Shown: positions 43,135 to 52,813 of the stretch, piece by piece
How positions within the stretch are numbered: the first letter of the stretch is position 1
How the letters are laid out: each line of letters starts with the position of its first letter
Origin: Pseudomonadota bacterium
GTDB taxonomy: Bacteria; Pseudomonadota; Gammaproteobacteria; Burkholderiales; Chitinibacteraceae
Assembly: GCA_018261735.1 (NCBI GenBank)
Contig: JAGTRM010000026.1
Coordinates: 1 to 62,152 of the forward strand
Length of the DNA stretch: 62,152 nt
Direction: 5' to 3'
Position numbers and translations under genes: made by a program
Notes under the pieces: model-generated
Seen by the model: only the letters and a program-made list of their open reading frames with translations
The model's database searches: none
Told to the model about the DNA's origin: nothing

Positions 43135-43866
43135 ATGTCCACGCACGATCTCTTCAAGGCTGAAAACGCGATTCTGGCTGCCGCACGCACTGTCGGCGAA
43201 CAGACAAACCTGTCGCCCGAAACCTACCGGAATGAGCTGGTTTCCCTGATCGAGCACTACCATCGGCTTGTACGCGAGTCCCGGCGCTTGATTGCTCATA
43301 GTGACCGTGCCGAGCGCGAGCTGAACACCCTCAACGCGCGATTGCACGAACTGGCGGTCGCCATGGAATACAAGGCAACGCATGATCCGTTGACGAACAT
43401 TTACAACCGGGGCGCCATTATCGAGCGGATGACCCATAGCTTGAGCAAAAGCCATGTCGCGCTGGTCGTGCTGGATATCGATTATTTCAAATGTATCAAT
43501 GATGAATTTGGCCATCCAACAGGCGACGCCGTGATCTGCGAACTGGTTTCGCGCGTGCAGGGCGTGCTCAATGGCCTGGGCGATATCGGGCGGGTCGGGG
43601 GCGAGGAGTTCAGCATTGTCCTCGCGGAGTTCAGCCTGGCTCAGGCTGTGACGCTGGTGGAGGAAATACATGCAAGCCTGAATCAATCGCCGCTTGCCGC
43701 CTTGCCCCAACGGCTGGTGACGGCAAGCTTCGGTGTGAGTTGGTGTCCCCGGGGAACCCGCTTCGAGGATGCGTATGGCAGTGCCGACGCGGCACTGTAC
43801 GAGGCCAAGCGTCAGGGACGAAATCGCATCATGCAAAAGACAATTTGTAGCGCGAAGGAATACTGA
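43135..43866 (+). CDS. siaD: SiaD-like diguanylate cyclase
   Basis: A 243-residue GGDEF protein. The N-terminal 85 residues are helical and hydrophilic, the expected SiaC-binding stalk. The active site is VGGEEFSIVL, with DPLTNIYNRG and DIDYFKCINDEFGH intact. The usual inhibitory RxxD four residues before the IGR segment is absent (NGLG instead), so product inhibition should be weak. It completes the siaABCD order and starts 6 bp after siaC. Confidence 0.92.
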   Translation: MSTHDLFKAENAILAAARTVGEQTNLSPETYRNELVSLIEHYHRLVRESRRLIAHSDRAERELNTLNARLHELAVAMEYKATHDPLTNIYNRGAIIERMTHSLSKSHVALVVLDIDYFKCINDEFGHPTGDAVICELVSRVQGVLNGLGDIGRVGGEEFSIVLAEFSLAQAVTLVEEIHASLNQSPLAALPQRLVTASFGVSWCPRGTRFEDAYGSADAALYEAKRQGRNRIMQKTICSAKEY

Positions 43867-43876
43867 ACCACGAATC

Positions 43877-43912
43877 GCCGGGGTGAAATGCCGGGGTGAA
43901 ATTCAGCCCCGG
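43877..43912. repeat. 13-bp tandem repeat and hairpin after siaD
   Basis: GCCGGGGTGAAAT occurs twice head to tail (43877-43902). The second copy's CCGGGG pairs with CCCCGG (43907-43912) as a stem-loop. It lies between convergent siaD and the EAL relic and could end transcription, though no U-tract follows. Confidence 0.6.
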
Positions 43913-44088
43913 AAAGCCAGCATGAATTGTTCAAAAGCTTGGGCTGTCAGGGGGTGGGGGTAAAAATAACCCTGCATCAGCGTGCTGCCATGCCGGGCCA
44001 GAAAATGTGGCTCGCATGGAAAGAGCAGCAGCGTTGGCTTGATCGGCACTGATTCATGCCACTTGTGCTTGCACGCGGGCTTGCCCAT
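43903..44088 (-). pseudogene. EAL-domain relic (C-terminal fragment only)
   Basis: A 61-codon frame whose last 35 residues, including FLARHGSTLMQGYFYPHPL and a closing FEQFML, match the C-terminal end of EAL phosphodiesterases (the L/VQGY..S/A.P segment). The catalytic EAL region and everything before it are missing, and the first 25 residues have no match to the domain. This is best read as what is left of a deleted phosphodiesterase gene beside the siaABCD operon. Confidence 0.6.
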
Positions 44089-44111
44089 GCTCGTTGGGCA
44101 AGCGAGCAGAG

Positions 44112-44591
44112 CTAGTCGTCCGATTCGTCTGCCGCAAGCTTGACCAGCAGCATGGGGATCGTGGTGTGGTGGAGCACTTCCTCCGCTACGCTGCCCAGCA
44201 ACACATGGGCCAGACCGCTGCGGCCATGCGTGCCCATGACCAGGAGATCGGCTTTCCAGCTCATTGCTTCATCGAGAATCACATGGGCAATCGTGCCGCC
44301 GAATTTTTCGATCAGGCGGGTTTCCACCACGATTCCGGCACTGCGCAGGCGCACGGCGGATTCTTCCAGGAAGCGCAGCAAACTGGCATGCTTCCCGTCG
44401 TCCTGGCGTAGCTTTTCGCTTTCCCTCAGCTCGTGAATCAGTTCGCCCGGGCTTTCGGCAAACTGCGCCGCATCGACGATCTTGACGAGATAGACACGGG
44501 CCTGCGATTCGCTGGCCAAGCGCCTGACTTCTTCGAGTACCGCGCTGCTGGTGTCACTGGTATCGATCGGAACAAAAATGCGCTGGTACAT
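44112..44591 (-). CDS. Universal stress protein, UspA family
   Basis: A 159-residue protein with the ATP-binding Usp signature GTHGRSGLAHVLLGSVAEEV (G-2x-G-9x-G-S) near the C-terminus and VPIDTSD at the start. Such proteins bind ATP and support stress survival. Targets are unknown. It is monocistronic on this strand, with the EAL relic just downstream. Confidence 0.93.
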   Translation of the reverse strand: MYQRIFVPIDTSDTSSAVLEEVRRLASESQARVYLVKIVDAAQFAESPGELIHELRESEKLRQDDGKHASLLRFLEESAVRLRSAGIVVETRLIEKFGGTIAHVILDEAMSWKADLLVMGTHGRSGLAHVLLGSVAEEVLHHTTIPMLLVKLAADESDD

Positions 44592-44979
44592 GATTCACTC
44601 CTCGAGTGGCTTGCTACTTCAATCATAGAAACCAGACTGTTCCTACCCAAGCACTATTGATGACCGGGTGCAGTGCGGGCTGGTGTAAGTCAGTGTTTAG
44701 ACACGGAGCATCGGATAAAATTTCTTCGAAGGCCGCGATGATCAATGCATGCCAAACCGCGGCGAACGGTTTATCCTCTGGCGCGGGAATCGAGAGCAGT
44801 TCGCGTTTGCCTGATGAAGGCCTTGGTTACCCTGTTTTTTCTCCTGCGCGAGTCGGGACTACAATTCCGGAAATATTTTCCCTATTCCCCAGTTAATCAG
44901 TGAAAATTCGCCGGCTGGAAGATGTGCCCAGTGTGATTTTCAATTTATTTTCAACGCAACATATTGATTGTATTAAATA
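44592..44979. other. 388-bp gap before mutS; possible decayed minus-strand frame
   Basis: No intact gene is recognised. On the minus strand, 44626-44826 is open for 67 codons without a Met start and reads protein-like (SIPAPEDKPFAAVWHALII, then AAFEEILSDAPC), so a decayed gene is possible. The last 90 bp are A/T-rich and must hold the mutS promoter. mutS has no clear Shine-Dalgarno sequence. Confidence 0.4.
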
Positions 44980-47544
44980 ATGAGCAACAAAAAAGACATC
45001 GCGACGGAAGAGCAAAAGCATACCCCTATGATGCAGCAGTACCTGCGCATCAAGGCCGATCACCCGGACAAGCTCGTGTTCTACCGCATGGGCGATTTCT
45101 ATGAACTCTTCCATGACGATGCAGTGCGCGCGGCCAAGTTGCTCGATATCACCCTGACCACGCGCGGCCAGTCGGCCGGCATCCCGATCCGCATGGCGGG
45201 CGTGCCTTATCACGCGGTCGAGCAATATCTGGCACGGCTGGTGAAGTTCGGCGAATCGGTGGCGATCTGCGAGCAGGTGGGCGAGGTCAATGCCAAGGGG
45301 CCGGTCGAGCGCAAGGTGGTACGCGTGGTCACGCCCGGAACGCTCACCGATGCGGCCTTGCTTGACGACAAGCGCGAAAACCGCCTGCTGGCGCTGACTT
45401 TTCAAAAGGGCAAGCTGGGCTTGGCGTGGCTGTCGCTGGCCTCAGGCGATTTCGCGCTGATGGATACGGTGGTGGACAAACTCGCCTCCGAGCTGGAACG
45501 GCTGCGCCCGGCCGAAGTGCTGGCGCCCGACGATGCCGATCTGGCGCTGCTGGACAACCTGCCGATGCCGGTGCGCAAGTTGTCCAGTTGGCAGTTCGAT
45601 CCGGCAGCCGCCGCGCGCAACCTGACTCGCCATTTCGGCACGCACGATCTGGCCGGCTTTGGGGTCGAAGACAATCTGCTGGCGATCGGCCCGGCCGGTG
45701 CCTTGCTCGAATACGTGCGCAGCACCCAGGGCGGCGCGCTGCCGCAACTGGCAGGCTTGCGGGTTGAGCATCACAGTCAGTTCATCGAGTTGGACGCAGC
45801 AACCCGGCGCAATCTGGAGTTGACTGAGACCATACGCGGCGAAGCGGCGCCGACACTGTTCTCCTTGCTCGATCATTGTGCGACCGGCATGGGCAGCCGC
45901 TTGCTGGCCAACTGGCTGCATCATCCGCTGCGCCAGCATGCGCGAATCCTGGAGCGCCAGTCGGCCATCGCCGCCTTGCTGGAAACCGGGCGTTACCAAG
46001 AGGTGGCGCGGGTGCTGGATGCGGTCTCGGATATCGAACGCATCACGGCGCGCATCGCGCTGAAAAGCGCCCGGCCGCGCGATCTGTCCAGCCTGCGCGA
46101 CAGCCTGGCGCAACTGCCCGAGCTGGTGAACGTCTTGCCACAGGGCACTTTCTTCGAGCAATTGGCGCGCGCGCTGCAGCCTGATCCGGCCATCCATGCC
46201 TTGCTGGCGGCAGCGGTGCTGCCCGAGCCTTCGCTGGTGTTGCGCGAGGGCGGGGTGATCGCCGATGGTTACTCGGCCGATCTCGACGAGTTGCGCGCGA
46301 TCCAGAAAAACTGCGGCGAATTCCTGCTGGAAATGGAAGCGCGCGAGCGCGAGCGTACCGGCATTGCCACGCTGCGCGTGGAATACAACCGCGTCGCCGG
46401 CTTCTTTATCGAGATCACCAATTCGTATCTGGGCCAGGTGCCGGACGATTACCGCCGCCGCCAGACCATGAAGAACGCCGAGCGTTACATTACGCCGGAG
46501 CTCAAGACCTTCGAGGAAAAAGCGCTTTCAGCGCAGGAGCGCGCGCTGGCGCTGGAAAAGGCGCTGTTCGATGCCTTGCTGGACCGGCTGCAAGCCAGCC
46601 TGATGGATTTGCGTCTGGCCGCCCAGGCGGTGGCCACAACCGATGTCCTGGCGTGTCTCGCAGAACGTGCGGCGCTGGGCAATTACATTGCACCGGAATT
46701 CGTCGCCGACACGCTGATCCGCATCGAGGCCGGTCGCCATCCGGTAGTGGAAGCGCAGATCGACGATTTCATCCCCAACGGCGTCGATTTGCAACTGGCG
46801 CGCAAGCTGCTGCTGATCACCGGTCCGAACATGGGTGGTAAATCGACCTATATGCGCCAGGTGGCGCTGATCGTGCTGCTGGCGCATGTCGGCAGCTTCG
46901 TGCCGGCGACTTCTGCGCTGATCGGCACGGTGGACCGCATCTTCACCCGGATCGGCGCCTCGGACGATCTGGCAGGCGGGCGTTCGACCTTCATGGTGGA
47001 AATGACCGAAACCGCCAACATCCTCAACAATGCCAGCGAGCACTCGCTGGTGCTGATGGATGAAGTCGGCCGCGGCACCTCGACCTTCGATGGCTTGGCA
47101 CTGGCTTGGGCAATCGCCCGGCAGTTGATCGAAAAGAACCGCGCTTACACGCTGTTTGCCACCCACTATTTCGAACTGACCCGGCTGGCGCAGGATTACC
47201 CGACGGTCGCCAATGTGCATCTGGATGCCGTCGAGCACAAGGACAAGATCGTCTTCCTGCATGCGGTGCAGGAAGGCCCCGCTTCGCAGAGCTACGGCGT
47301 GGCGGTGGCGCAGCTGGCGGGCGTTCCCAGAGAAGTGGTGCGCCAGGCCAAACGCAAGCTGGTTGAGCTGGAACAGGGCAGCGTGCGGGTGGAAGGGCAG
47401 GGCGATCTTTTTGCCGCACCACTCCCAATGCCGGAACCAGAAACGCATCCGCTTGTCGTAGAGTTACAAGGGATCAATCCCGATGATTTATCCCCGCGCG
47501 AGGCTCATGAGCTGCTCTACAAATTGTGTGAATCGTTGCGGTGA
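44980..47544 (+). CDS. mutS: DNA mismatch repair protein MutS
   Basis: An 854-residue MutS. The mismatch-reading motif is [14 protein letters not shown] (Phe-x-Glu). The ATPase has [13 protein letters not shown] (Walker A) and [19 protein letters not shown] (Walker B and signature). The helix-turn-helix at the C-terminus and full length match the family. No ribosome binding site is visible in TTGTATTAAATA before the ATG, so initiation may be weak or leaderless-like. Confidence 0.97.
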   Translation: MSNKKDIATEEQKHTPMMQQYLRIKADHPDKLVFYRMGDFYELFHDDAVRAAKLLDITLTTRGQSAGIPIRMAGVPYHAVEQYLARLVKFGESVAICEQVGEVNAKGPVERKVVRVVTPGTLTDAALLDDKRENRLLALTFQKGKLGLAWLSLASGDFALMDTVVDKLASELERLRPAEVLAPDDADLALLDNLPMPVRKLSSWQFDPAAAARNLTRHFGTHDLAGFGVEDNLLAIGPAGALLEYVRSTQGGALPQLAGLRVEHHSQFIELDAATRRNLELTETIRGEAAPTLFSLLDHCATGMGSRLLANWLHHPLRQHARILERQSAIAALLETGRYQEVARVLDAVSDIERITARIALKSARPRDLSSLRDSLAQLPELVNVLPQGTFFEQLARALQPDPAIHALLAAAVLPEPSLVLREGGVIADGYSADLDELRAIQKNCGEFLLEMEARERERTGIATLRVEYNRVAGFFIEITNSYLGQVPDDYRRRQTMKNAERYITPELKTFEEKALSAQERALALEKALFDALLDRLQASLMDLRLAAQAVATTDVLACLAERAALGNYIAPEFVADTLIRIEAGRHPVVEAQIDDFIPNGVDLQLARKLLLITGPNMGGKSTYMRQVALIVLLAHVGSFVPATSALIGTVDRIFTRIGASDDLAGGRSTFMVEMTETANILNNASEHSLVLMDEVGRGTSTFDGLALAWAIARQLIEKNRAYTLFATHYFELTRLAQDYPTVANVHLDAVEHKDKIVFLHAVQEGPASQSYGVAVAQLAGVPREVVRQAKRKLVELEQGSVRVEGQGDLFAAPLPMPEPETHPLVVELQGINPDDLSPREAHELLYKLCESLR

Positions 47545-47680
47545 CCGTTCGTCAGTTTAAGCTTTTACTGATATACCACTTTGCTATGGTAATCAGACAG
47601 TGAGATGATACGGTTAATTGTTACCGATCACTTTTATTTGTTTTTTTAATTTACTTAAAACTGACAAGAAAGGAAGTATC

Positions 47681-48118
47681 GTGGATGCATGTGTCGAATC
47701 CGTGACTGGCGCGGGGTTGGACGAAGGCATTGCCCGGTTTCTGGGCGTAAAGGATGCGGGAGAGAAGGGTATCCGCATGGCAGACGTGCGCGCCAAGGCT
47801 GCGAGTGAATTGAGCCAATATGGCATCTTGTTGATGGATGCATTGAACAAGCTGGATATTCGCATTCCGCCGGCTGTTCAGTTGCATAGCCCGGATGAAG
47901 GCCATGTGGTGGCGCTCGGGGATCACCCGGCGGTGCAACAGATTACCGATCTGGTCAACAATGATCTTTTGCTACTGAAACGTTTCAAGGAAGTTGAAGT
48001 GTTGCATGTGTTGTTGCGCCGTGCAGAATTGCGGCTTGCCGGGCAGCCGATGACTTGCCAGCATTTCCATCTTGGGGTAACAAGCCTGGGCTGCATTGCC
48101 TTCTTTACCGAGGCGTGA
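47681..48118 (+). CDS. Hypothetical protein (145 aa)
   Basis: The GTG at 47681, behind GGAAG, is the best start. The product has helical segments, including an amphipathic stretch HPAVQQITDLVNNDLLLLKR and EVEVLHVLLRRAELRL, and ends LGCIAFFTEA. There is no signal peptide or membrane segment. I recognise no family. It follows mutS after a 136-bp gap and is followed by a hairpin, so it is a single-gene unit. Confidence 0.65.
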   Translation: MDACVESVTGAGLDEGIARFLGVKDAGEKGIRMADVRAKAASELSQYGILLMDALNKLDIRIPPAVQLHSPDEGHVVALGDHPAVQQITDLVNNDLLLLKRFKEVEVLHVLLRRAELRLAGQPMTCQHFHLGVTSLGCIAFFTEA

Positions 48119-48151
48119 AGCATGGATGCTGTTATCTTGGTACGTGGTTCT

Positions 48152-48180
48152 TTCGGGTCGCTATGGCGGCCCGAATGTTT
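48152..48180 (+). terminator. Probable terminator after the orphan gene
   Basis: TTCGGGTCGC and GCGGCCCGAA pair over 10 bp, with one T-G wobble and a TATG loop, then TGTTTT. It lies 33 bp past the stop. Confidence 0.7.
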
Positions 48181-48333
48181 TACAACCTAAAAGACGTAAA
48201 TTGATCGATTGAAGGCAGCATCGCCATGTCGGTTGGGGCATCCAAGTCCGGCGTTGAGCGTATTTCGCAGGGGCATGATGGTGCTGTTAATCATGTCTTT
48301 CTCGATCTTGCCAATTAAATCAATACTTTCCTG

Positions 48334-48339
48334 TATAAT
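48334..48339 (+). promoter_or_regulatory. TATAAT -10 box upstream of the RluB gene
   Basis: A consensus TATAAT lies 28 bp before the ATG. A matching -35 is not convincing: TTGCCA is present, but with a 20-bp spacer. Confidence 0.45.
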
Positions 48340-48366
48340 CGCTCACTTTTTTCTGCTGGGAACACC

Positions 48367-49578
48367 ATGAAATCTGCACCGCGCGCCCGTCGCCCGCAAC
48401 CCGAGATCCGCGAGCAAAAGACTGCCCGCAATGATGCGGCGTCCCTGCGCGCGGGCAAGCCCGCTCCCAATACGCGCCGTGGCAAACCCGTCGAGGCGGC
48501 TGCCGGACAATCCCGCGCGCCTTATGAGGCCGCCAAACCTGCTGGCCAGGCACCCAAGGCGCGCTTCAAGAAGCGAGACCCTCTCGACGAATGGCAAACC
48601 CGTCCGCCGAGCGGTGCTGCGCGGGGTGCCCAAGCTGCAAAACCAGCTGCTGCGACACCTGCAGCAGGCCAACCTGTGGATGCGAAGAAGCGCCAGGCCA
48701 AACGCCGTGATGATGCTCCGGCAACGCGCGCCAAACGCTTGCGGGTGCGAGCGGGTTCGCAGAAAGAAGTGGCGATCCAGAGGCAGTTGCGCGATAAACG
48801 CCTGCCCGCCGATCAGCTCAATGCCGAACGCCTGCAAAAAGCACTGGCCTTCACCGGCTATGGTTCGCGCCGCGATATGGAAGAAGCGATCGAGGCCGGA
48901 CGCGTTTCGGTCAACGGCAAGATTGCTTCGCTGGGCGACAAGGTCAACATGGGCGATGAAGTCCGTTTTGACGGCAAGCGCGTCAATATCAAATGGCCCG
49001 ATCGTCTGCCGCGTATCGTGATCTACCACAAACAGGAAGGCGAACTTGTTAGCCGCGACGATCCGGAAGGCCGTACCACGGTATTCGAACGCCTGCCGCG
49101 CCTGGACAACAGCAAGTGGATCGCAATCGGTCGTCTTGACTTCAACACCAGCGGCCTGCTGATTTTCACCACTTCGGGCGATCTGGCCAACAAGATGATG
49201 CACCCGCGCTTCGAGGTTGAACGCGAATATGCGGTACGCGTGATCGGCGAGCTGACCGACGAGCAAAAGAAGGAACTGACCAAAGGCATCGAGCTCGATG
49301 ATGGTCCAGCGCACTTCAGCCGCATGGTTGACGGTGGCGGTGAAGGTTCCAATCACTGGTATCACGTGATCATCAAGGAAGGGCGCAATCGCGAAGTGCG
49401 CCGCATGTTCGAATACTTCGGCCTGACGGTCAGTCGCCTGATGCGCGTGCGCTTTGGCGCGGTGACGCTGCCACCGCGCCTGAAGCGTGGCCAGTTCTAC
49501 GAATTGAATGAAACCGAGGTGCTGGGGATCGTGAAGTGGGCGGGCCTGCGCATGAACGGCCAGGAAAAGAATTTCTAA
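48367..49578 (+). CDS. rluB: 23S rRNA pseudouridine synthase, RluB/RsuA family
   Basis: A 403-residue enzyme. Residues 1-150 are a long basic, Ala/Pro-rich low-complexity extension. An S4 RNA-binding domain follows (RLQKALAFTGYGSRRDMEEAI, VSVNGK). The catalytic domain has the nucleophile Asp in GRLDFNTSGLLIFT and the family motif EGRNREVRRMFE. It would make pseudouridine in the large-subunit rRNA. greB starts 6 bp after the stop. Confidence 0.93.
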   Translation: MKSAPRARRPQPEIREQKTARNDAASLRAGKPAPNTRRGKPVEAAAGQSRAPYEAAKPAGQAPKARFKKRDPLDEWQTRPPSGAARGAQAAKPAAATPAAGQPVDAKKRQAKRRDDAPATRAKRLRVRAGSQKEVAIQRQLRDKRLPADQLNAERLQKALAFTGYGSRRDMEEAIEAGRVSVNGKIASLGDKVNMGDEVRFDGKRVNIKWPDRLPRIVIYHKQEGELVSRDDPEGRTTVFERLPRLDNSKWIAIGRLDFNTSGLLIFTTSGDLANKMMHPRFEVEREYAVRVIGELTDEQKKELTKGIELDDGPAHFSRMVDGGGEGSNHWYHVIIKEGRNREVRRMFEYFGLTVSRLMRVRFGAVTLPPRLKRGQFYELNETEVLGIVKWAGLRMNGQEKNF

Positions 49579-49583
49579 GCCCC

Positions 49584-50141
49584 ATGAACAAGGCTTTTAC
49601 CAAAGAAACCGAAGGCGATGAGGACGAGCTGCCTGCCGAGCTGAAAGTGCCGGCTGGCAGCAAGAACTACATGACGCCGGGCGGCTGGCGACGCATGCAG
49701 GCCGAGCTTTACCAGTTGGTGCACAAGGAGCGTCCGGAGCTTGCGCAACTCATCAACTGGGCGGCTTCCAATGGCGATCGCTCGGAGAATGGCGACTATA
49801 TCTACGGCAAGCGCCGGCTGCGCCAGATCGATGGCCGTATCCGCTTTCTGACCAAACGGCTGGAAAATGCCGAGGTGGTCGACCCGTCATTGCGCGAAGC
49901 CACCGACCAGGTGTTTTTCAGTGCCACCGTGACATACGCACGCGAAGACGGGCGCGAGGAAACTGTGGCCATTGTCGGCGTCGACGAAACGGATTTATCA
50001 CGCAACCATATCAGTTGGACTTCCCCGGTGGCTCGTGCCTTGCTCAAGGCGCGCGAAGGCGATGTGGTGCAATTGCGTACACCGGCTGGCGTCGAGGATC
50101 TGGAGATTCTCGAAGTCATGTATGTGGCGCTCGACGAGTAA
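49584..50141 (+). CDS. greB: Transcription elongation factor GreB
   Basis: A 185-residue Gre factor starting at the ATG at 49584. The coiled-coil tip has the acidic pair in ASNGDRSENGDYIYGKRRLRQIDGR. The C-terminal globular domain ends VEDLEILEVMYV. It rescues backtracked RNA polymerase by stimulating transcript cleavage. It is longer than GreA and has the GreB-type N-terminal extension. It follows rluB and ends at a terminator shared with glnD. Confidence 0.95.
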   Translation: MNKAFTKETEGDEDELPAELKVPAGSKNYMTPGGWRRMQAELYQLVHKERPELAQLINWAASNGDRSENGDYIYGKRRLRQIDGRIRFLTKRLENAEVVDPSLREATDQVFFSATVTYAREDGREETVAIVGVDETDLSRNHISWTSPVARALLKAREGDVVQLRTPAGVEDLEILEVMYVALDE

Positions 50142-50174
50142 TCCAGTCCCCATCGTTGCTGATGCCCAAAAACA

Positions 50175-50215
50175 CAAAGAGCGAGTATCCCGTGTAGGGG
50201 CTCGCTCTTTGCTTT
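50175..50215. terminator. Bidirectional terminator between greB and glnD
   Basis: CAAAGAGCGAG and CTCGCTCTTTG form a perfect 11-bp stem with a 15-nt loop. A-rich sequence flanks it on the left and CTTTT on the right, so it can serve both converging genes. Confidence 0.9.
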
Positions 50216-50236
50216 TGGATTGAACTTATCCCACAC

Positions 50237-52807
50237 CTAATCGCGTAGCGCCTGCAATAAATCCGTTTCCAGGTGCACCACCGATTTTTCATCCTCCAGC
50301 ACGCGGCCGGAAATCAGGAAAGTATCTTCTGCGCGCTCGCCCAGTGTCATGATCTTGGCGGATTCGATATCAATGGCATTGGCCGACAGCACCCGGGCGA
50401 TGGTGGAAAGTAGCCCGGGGCGATCACCGGCTACGACCGAAAGCACATGGAATTTGCCACTGCGCTCGTCCGGACGGATGGCAACACGCGGTTCCACCGG
50501 GAAATGCTTGAGCTGACGCGAGATGCGGCCTTTCTGCGGCGGAGGCAGGGCAGCGCGTTCGGCGATGCGGTGCGCCAGTTCGTATTCCACATAGCTGATC
50601 AGATCGCGGTACGACCCGTCGTGCTGGCCGGCGATATAGATGTAGAAACTGTCCAGGGCATAACCGCGGCGCGTGGTGTGAATCTTGGCATCGAAAATGC
50701 TGTAGCCCGCGCGTTCGAAAAAGGCACAGATCCGGGCAAACAGGTCGGGTTGGTCGGGCGCATAAACCATAACCTGCAGCCCTTCGCCCGATTCGGAAAG
50801 CCGCACGCGTACCACCGGTTGCTCGGTGGTGAAGCGGGAAAACAGGTTGCGAGTATGCCAGGCGATCTCTCGCGCGTCGTGGCGCAGGAAGTAGACGGTA
50901 TCCAGATCCTGCCAGAAAGCTTCATGCGCCTCCGGGCGGAAGCCGTAGAGCTGGAGCAGGCGCTTGGCCTCTTCCTGCCGTTCTTCCATCCAGGAATCCA
51001 GCGTGATGTTCTGGCTGGTGAGCAGGCGGCTGGTGGCCCTGAACAGGTCTTCCAGCAACTTGGCTTTCCAGGCATTCCATACCTTGGGGCTGGTGCCGCG
51101 AATATCGGCTACGGTCAGCAGATAGAGTGCGCGCAAGCGGCGCTGGTTGCCGACCAATTCGCCAAAGCGCGCGATGGTATCCGGATCGTACACATCTTCT
51201 TTTTGCGCGAAGTGGGACATGGTCAGGTGGTGTTGCACCAGCCAGGGGATCAGCTCGCGGTCTTCTTCCGGCAACGGTTGCGAGGCACACCATTTGCGCG
51301 CGATCTCGGCGCCCAGCAGGGAATGGTCACCGCCCCGGCCCTTGCCGATGTCGTGGAACAATGCTGCCAGGTACAGCGCTTCCGGATGATTGCATTCGGT
51401 GATCAGGCGCGAGCACAGCGGATATTCGTGCGTGTAGGCCGGCTGGGCGAAACGGCGCAGGTTGCGCAACACCATCAGCGTATGTTCATCCACGGTGTAG
51501 ACGTGGAAAAGATCATGCTGCATGCGGCCGACGATCTGGCCGAATTCCGGAATGTAGCGACCCAGCACGCCGTACTGGTTCATGCGCCGCAGTGCGCGCG
51601 TCAGACCGTCCGGCTCGCGGAAGATATCGATGAACAACTGGCGGTTTTGCGGATCTTGGCGGAAGGCTTCATCGATGCGCGGGCGGGCATTCCACAGCGC
51701 CCGCAGCGTTGCCGGATCGATATCGCTGGCTTCGCGCAGGCGCTCGCACAGTAAAAAGGCTTCCAGAATGGCCGAGGGTGTGCGCTCGAACACGTCGGGT
51801 GAGGTGATTTCCAGCAGGTCGCCGCGCAACTGGAAACGCTCGTTGATTCGGGTGACCGGTGTGTTGATCTGCGAGTAGATGCGTAATTTCAGCGCTTGCA
51901 ACAACAGGGGGGTGAGCTGGCTGACCACGCGTGCGGCCAGGTAATACTCGGCCATCAATGCTTCGCTGGCGCGCAGGGCCAGTGCCCCCTGGCCGCTGCC
52001 GGTAAAGCCGAAGTCTTCGGCCAGTTGGTGCTGGTAGTCGAAGAGGATGCGGTCTTCATGGCGGTTGGCCCGCCAGTGCAATTGGATGCGGCAGCAGCGC
52101 AGCACGCGCTCGGCGCGGCGCAGTTTGCGGTGCTCTTCCTGGGTCAGCAAACCCAGCGGGGCCAAGGCGCGCCAGTTCTTGCCCAGGCCAAGGCTTGTAG
52201 TGATCCAGCCGATCAGCTGCAGATCGCGCAAGCCGCCGGGGGCTTCCTTGATGTTCGGTTCAAGCTTGTAGGGCGCATTCTGGAACTTGTCGTAGCGTGC
52301 TTGCTGTTCCAGCAGCTTGGCTTCGAAAAAATCCTTGGGATCAATCTGGCTGTGAACGGCTTCACGAAATGCGGCAAAGCGTGCCTGATCACCCTGCAAG
52401 AGGTGGGTTTCAAGCAGCGTGGTTTGGATCGTGATGTCCCGGCTGGCTTCCTGCAGGCATTCGGCAAGCGAGCGCACGCTGTGCCCGATATCCATGCCGA
52501 TATCCCACAGCGAACCGACAAAGGCCGTGACTTCTTCCAGCAGCGCGGGCTGCGCATTGTCTGGCAAGAGGATGAGCAGATCGGTATCGGAAAACGGGTA
52601 CTGTTCGCGCCGGCCATAACCGCCCACGGCAATCAGCAGGAGGTCTGGAGGGAAGGTATGGTTATGCCATAGCTCCGCCAGAATACTATCGCTGAATGCC
52701 GACATTTCATGCAGCAAGGGCGAAGCTGTGCGGGGGTTGGGAAAGCGTGCGCGCAGCGCTTCGCGGCCCGCACGGTAGGATTGGCGAATTTCAGCAACGC
52801 TGCGCAT
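50237..52807 (-). CDS. glnD: [Protein-PII] uridylyltransferase/uridylyl-removing enzyme
   Basis: An 856-residue bifunctional nitrogen sensor. The nucleotidyltransferase motif is VGGYGRREQYPFSDTDLLIL near residue 65. The HD domain has LFHDIGKGRGGDHS. Two ACT domains form the C-terminus (RVRLSESGEGLQVMVYA and LSVVAGDRPGLLS). It adds or removes UMP on PII protein in response to glutamine. It is the last gene of minC-minD-minE-map-glnD on this strand, 6 bp after map. Confidence 0.97.
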   Translation of the reverse strand: MRSVAEIRQSYRAGREALRARFPNPRTASPLLHEMSAFSDSILAELWHNHTFPPDLLLIAVGGYGRREQYPFSDTDLLILLPDNAQPALLEEVTAFVGSLWDIGMDIGHSVRSLAECLQEASRDITIQTTLLETHLLQGDQARFAAFREAVHSQIDPKDFFEAKLLEQQARYDKFQNAPYKLEPNIKEAPGGLRDLQLIGWITTSLGLGKNWRALAPLGLLTQEEHRKLRRAERVLRCCRIQLHWRANRHEDRILFDYQHQLAEDFGFTGSGQGALALRASEALMAEYYLAARVVSQLTPLLLQALKLRIYSQINTPVTRINERFQLRGDLLEITSPDVFERTPSAILEAFLLCERLREASDIDPATLRALWNARPRIDEAFRQDPQNRQLFIDIFREPDGLTRALRRMNQYGVLGRYIPEFGQIVGRMQHDLFHVYTVDEHTLMVLRNLRRFAQPAYTHEYPLCSRLITECNHPEALYLAALFHDIGKGRGGDHSLLGAEIARKWCASQPLPEEDRELIPWLVQHHLTMSHFAQKEDVYDPDTIARFGELVGNQRRLRALYLLTVADIRGTSPKVWNAWKAKLLEDLFRATSRLLTSQNITLDSWMEERQEEAKRLLQLYGFRPEAHEAFWQDLDTVYFLRHDAREIAWHTRNLFSRFTTEQPVVRVRLSESGEGLQVMVYAPDQPDLFARICAFFERAGYSIFDAKIHTTRRGYALDSFYIYIAGQHDGSYRDLISYVEYELAHRIAERAALPPPQKGRISRQLKHFPVEPRVAIRPDERSGKFHVLSVVAGDRPGLLSTIARVLSANAIDIESAKIMTLGERAEDTFLISGRVLEDEKSVVHLETDLLQALRD

Positions 52808-52813
52808 CGCGGC

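Noticed and set aside
47618..47680. A longer start for the orphan gene after mutS
   Set aside because: The GTG at 47681 has GGAAG at the right distance. The upstream codons are T-rich and non-coding in look.
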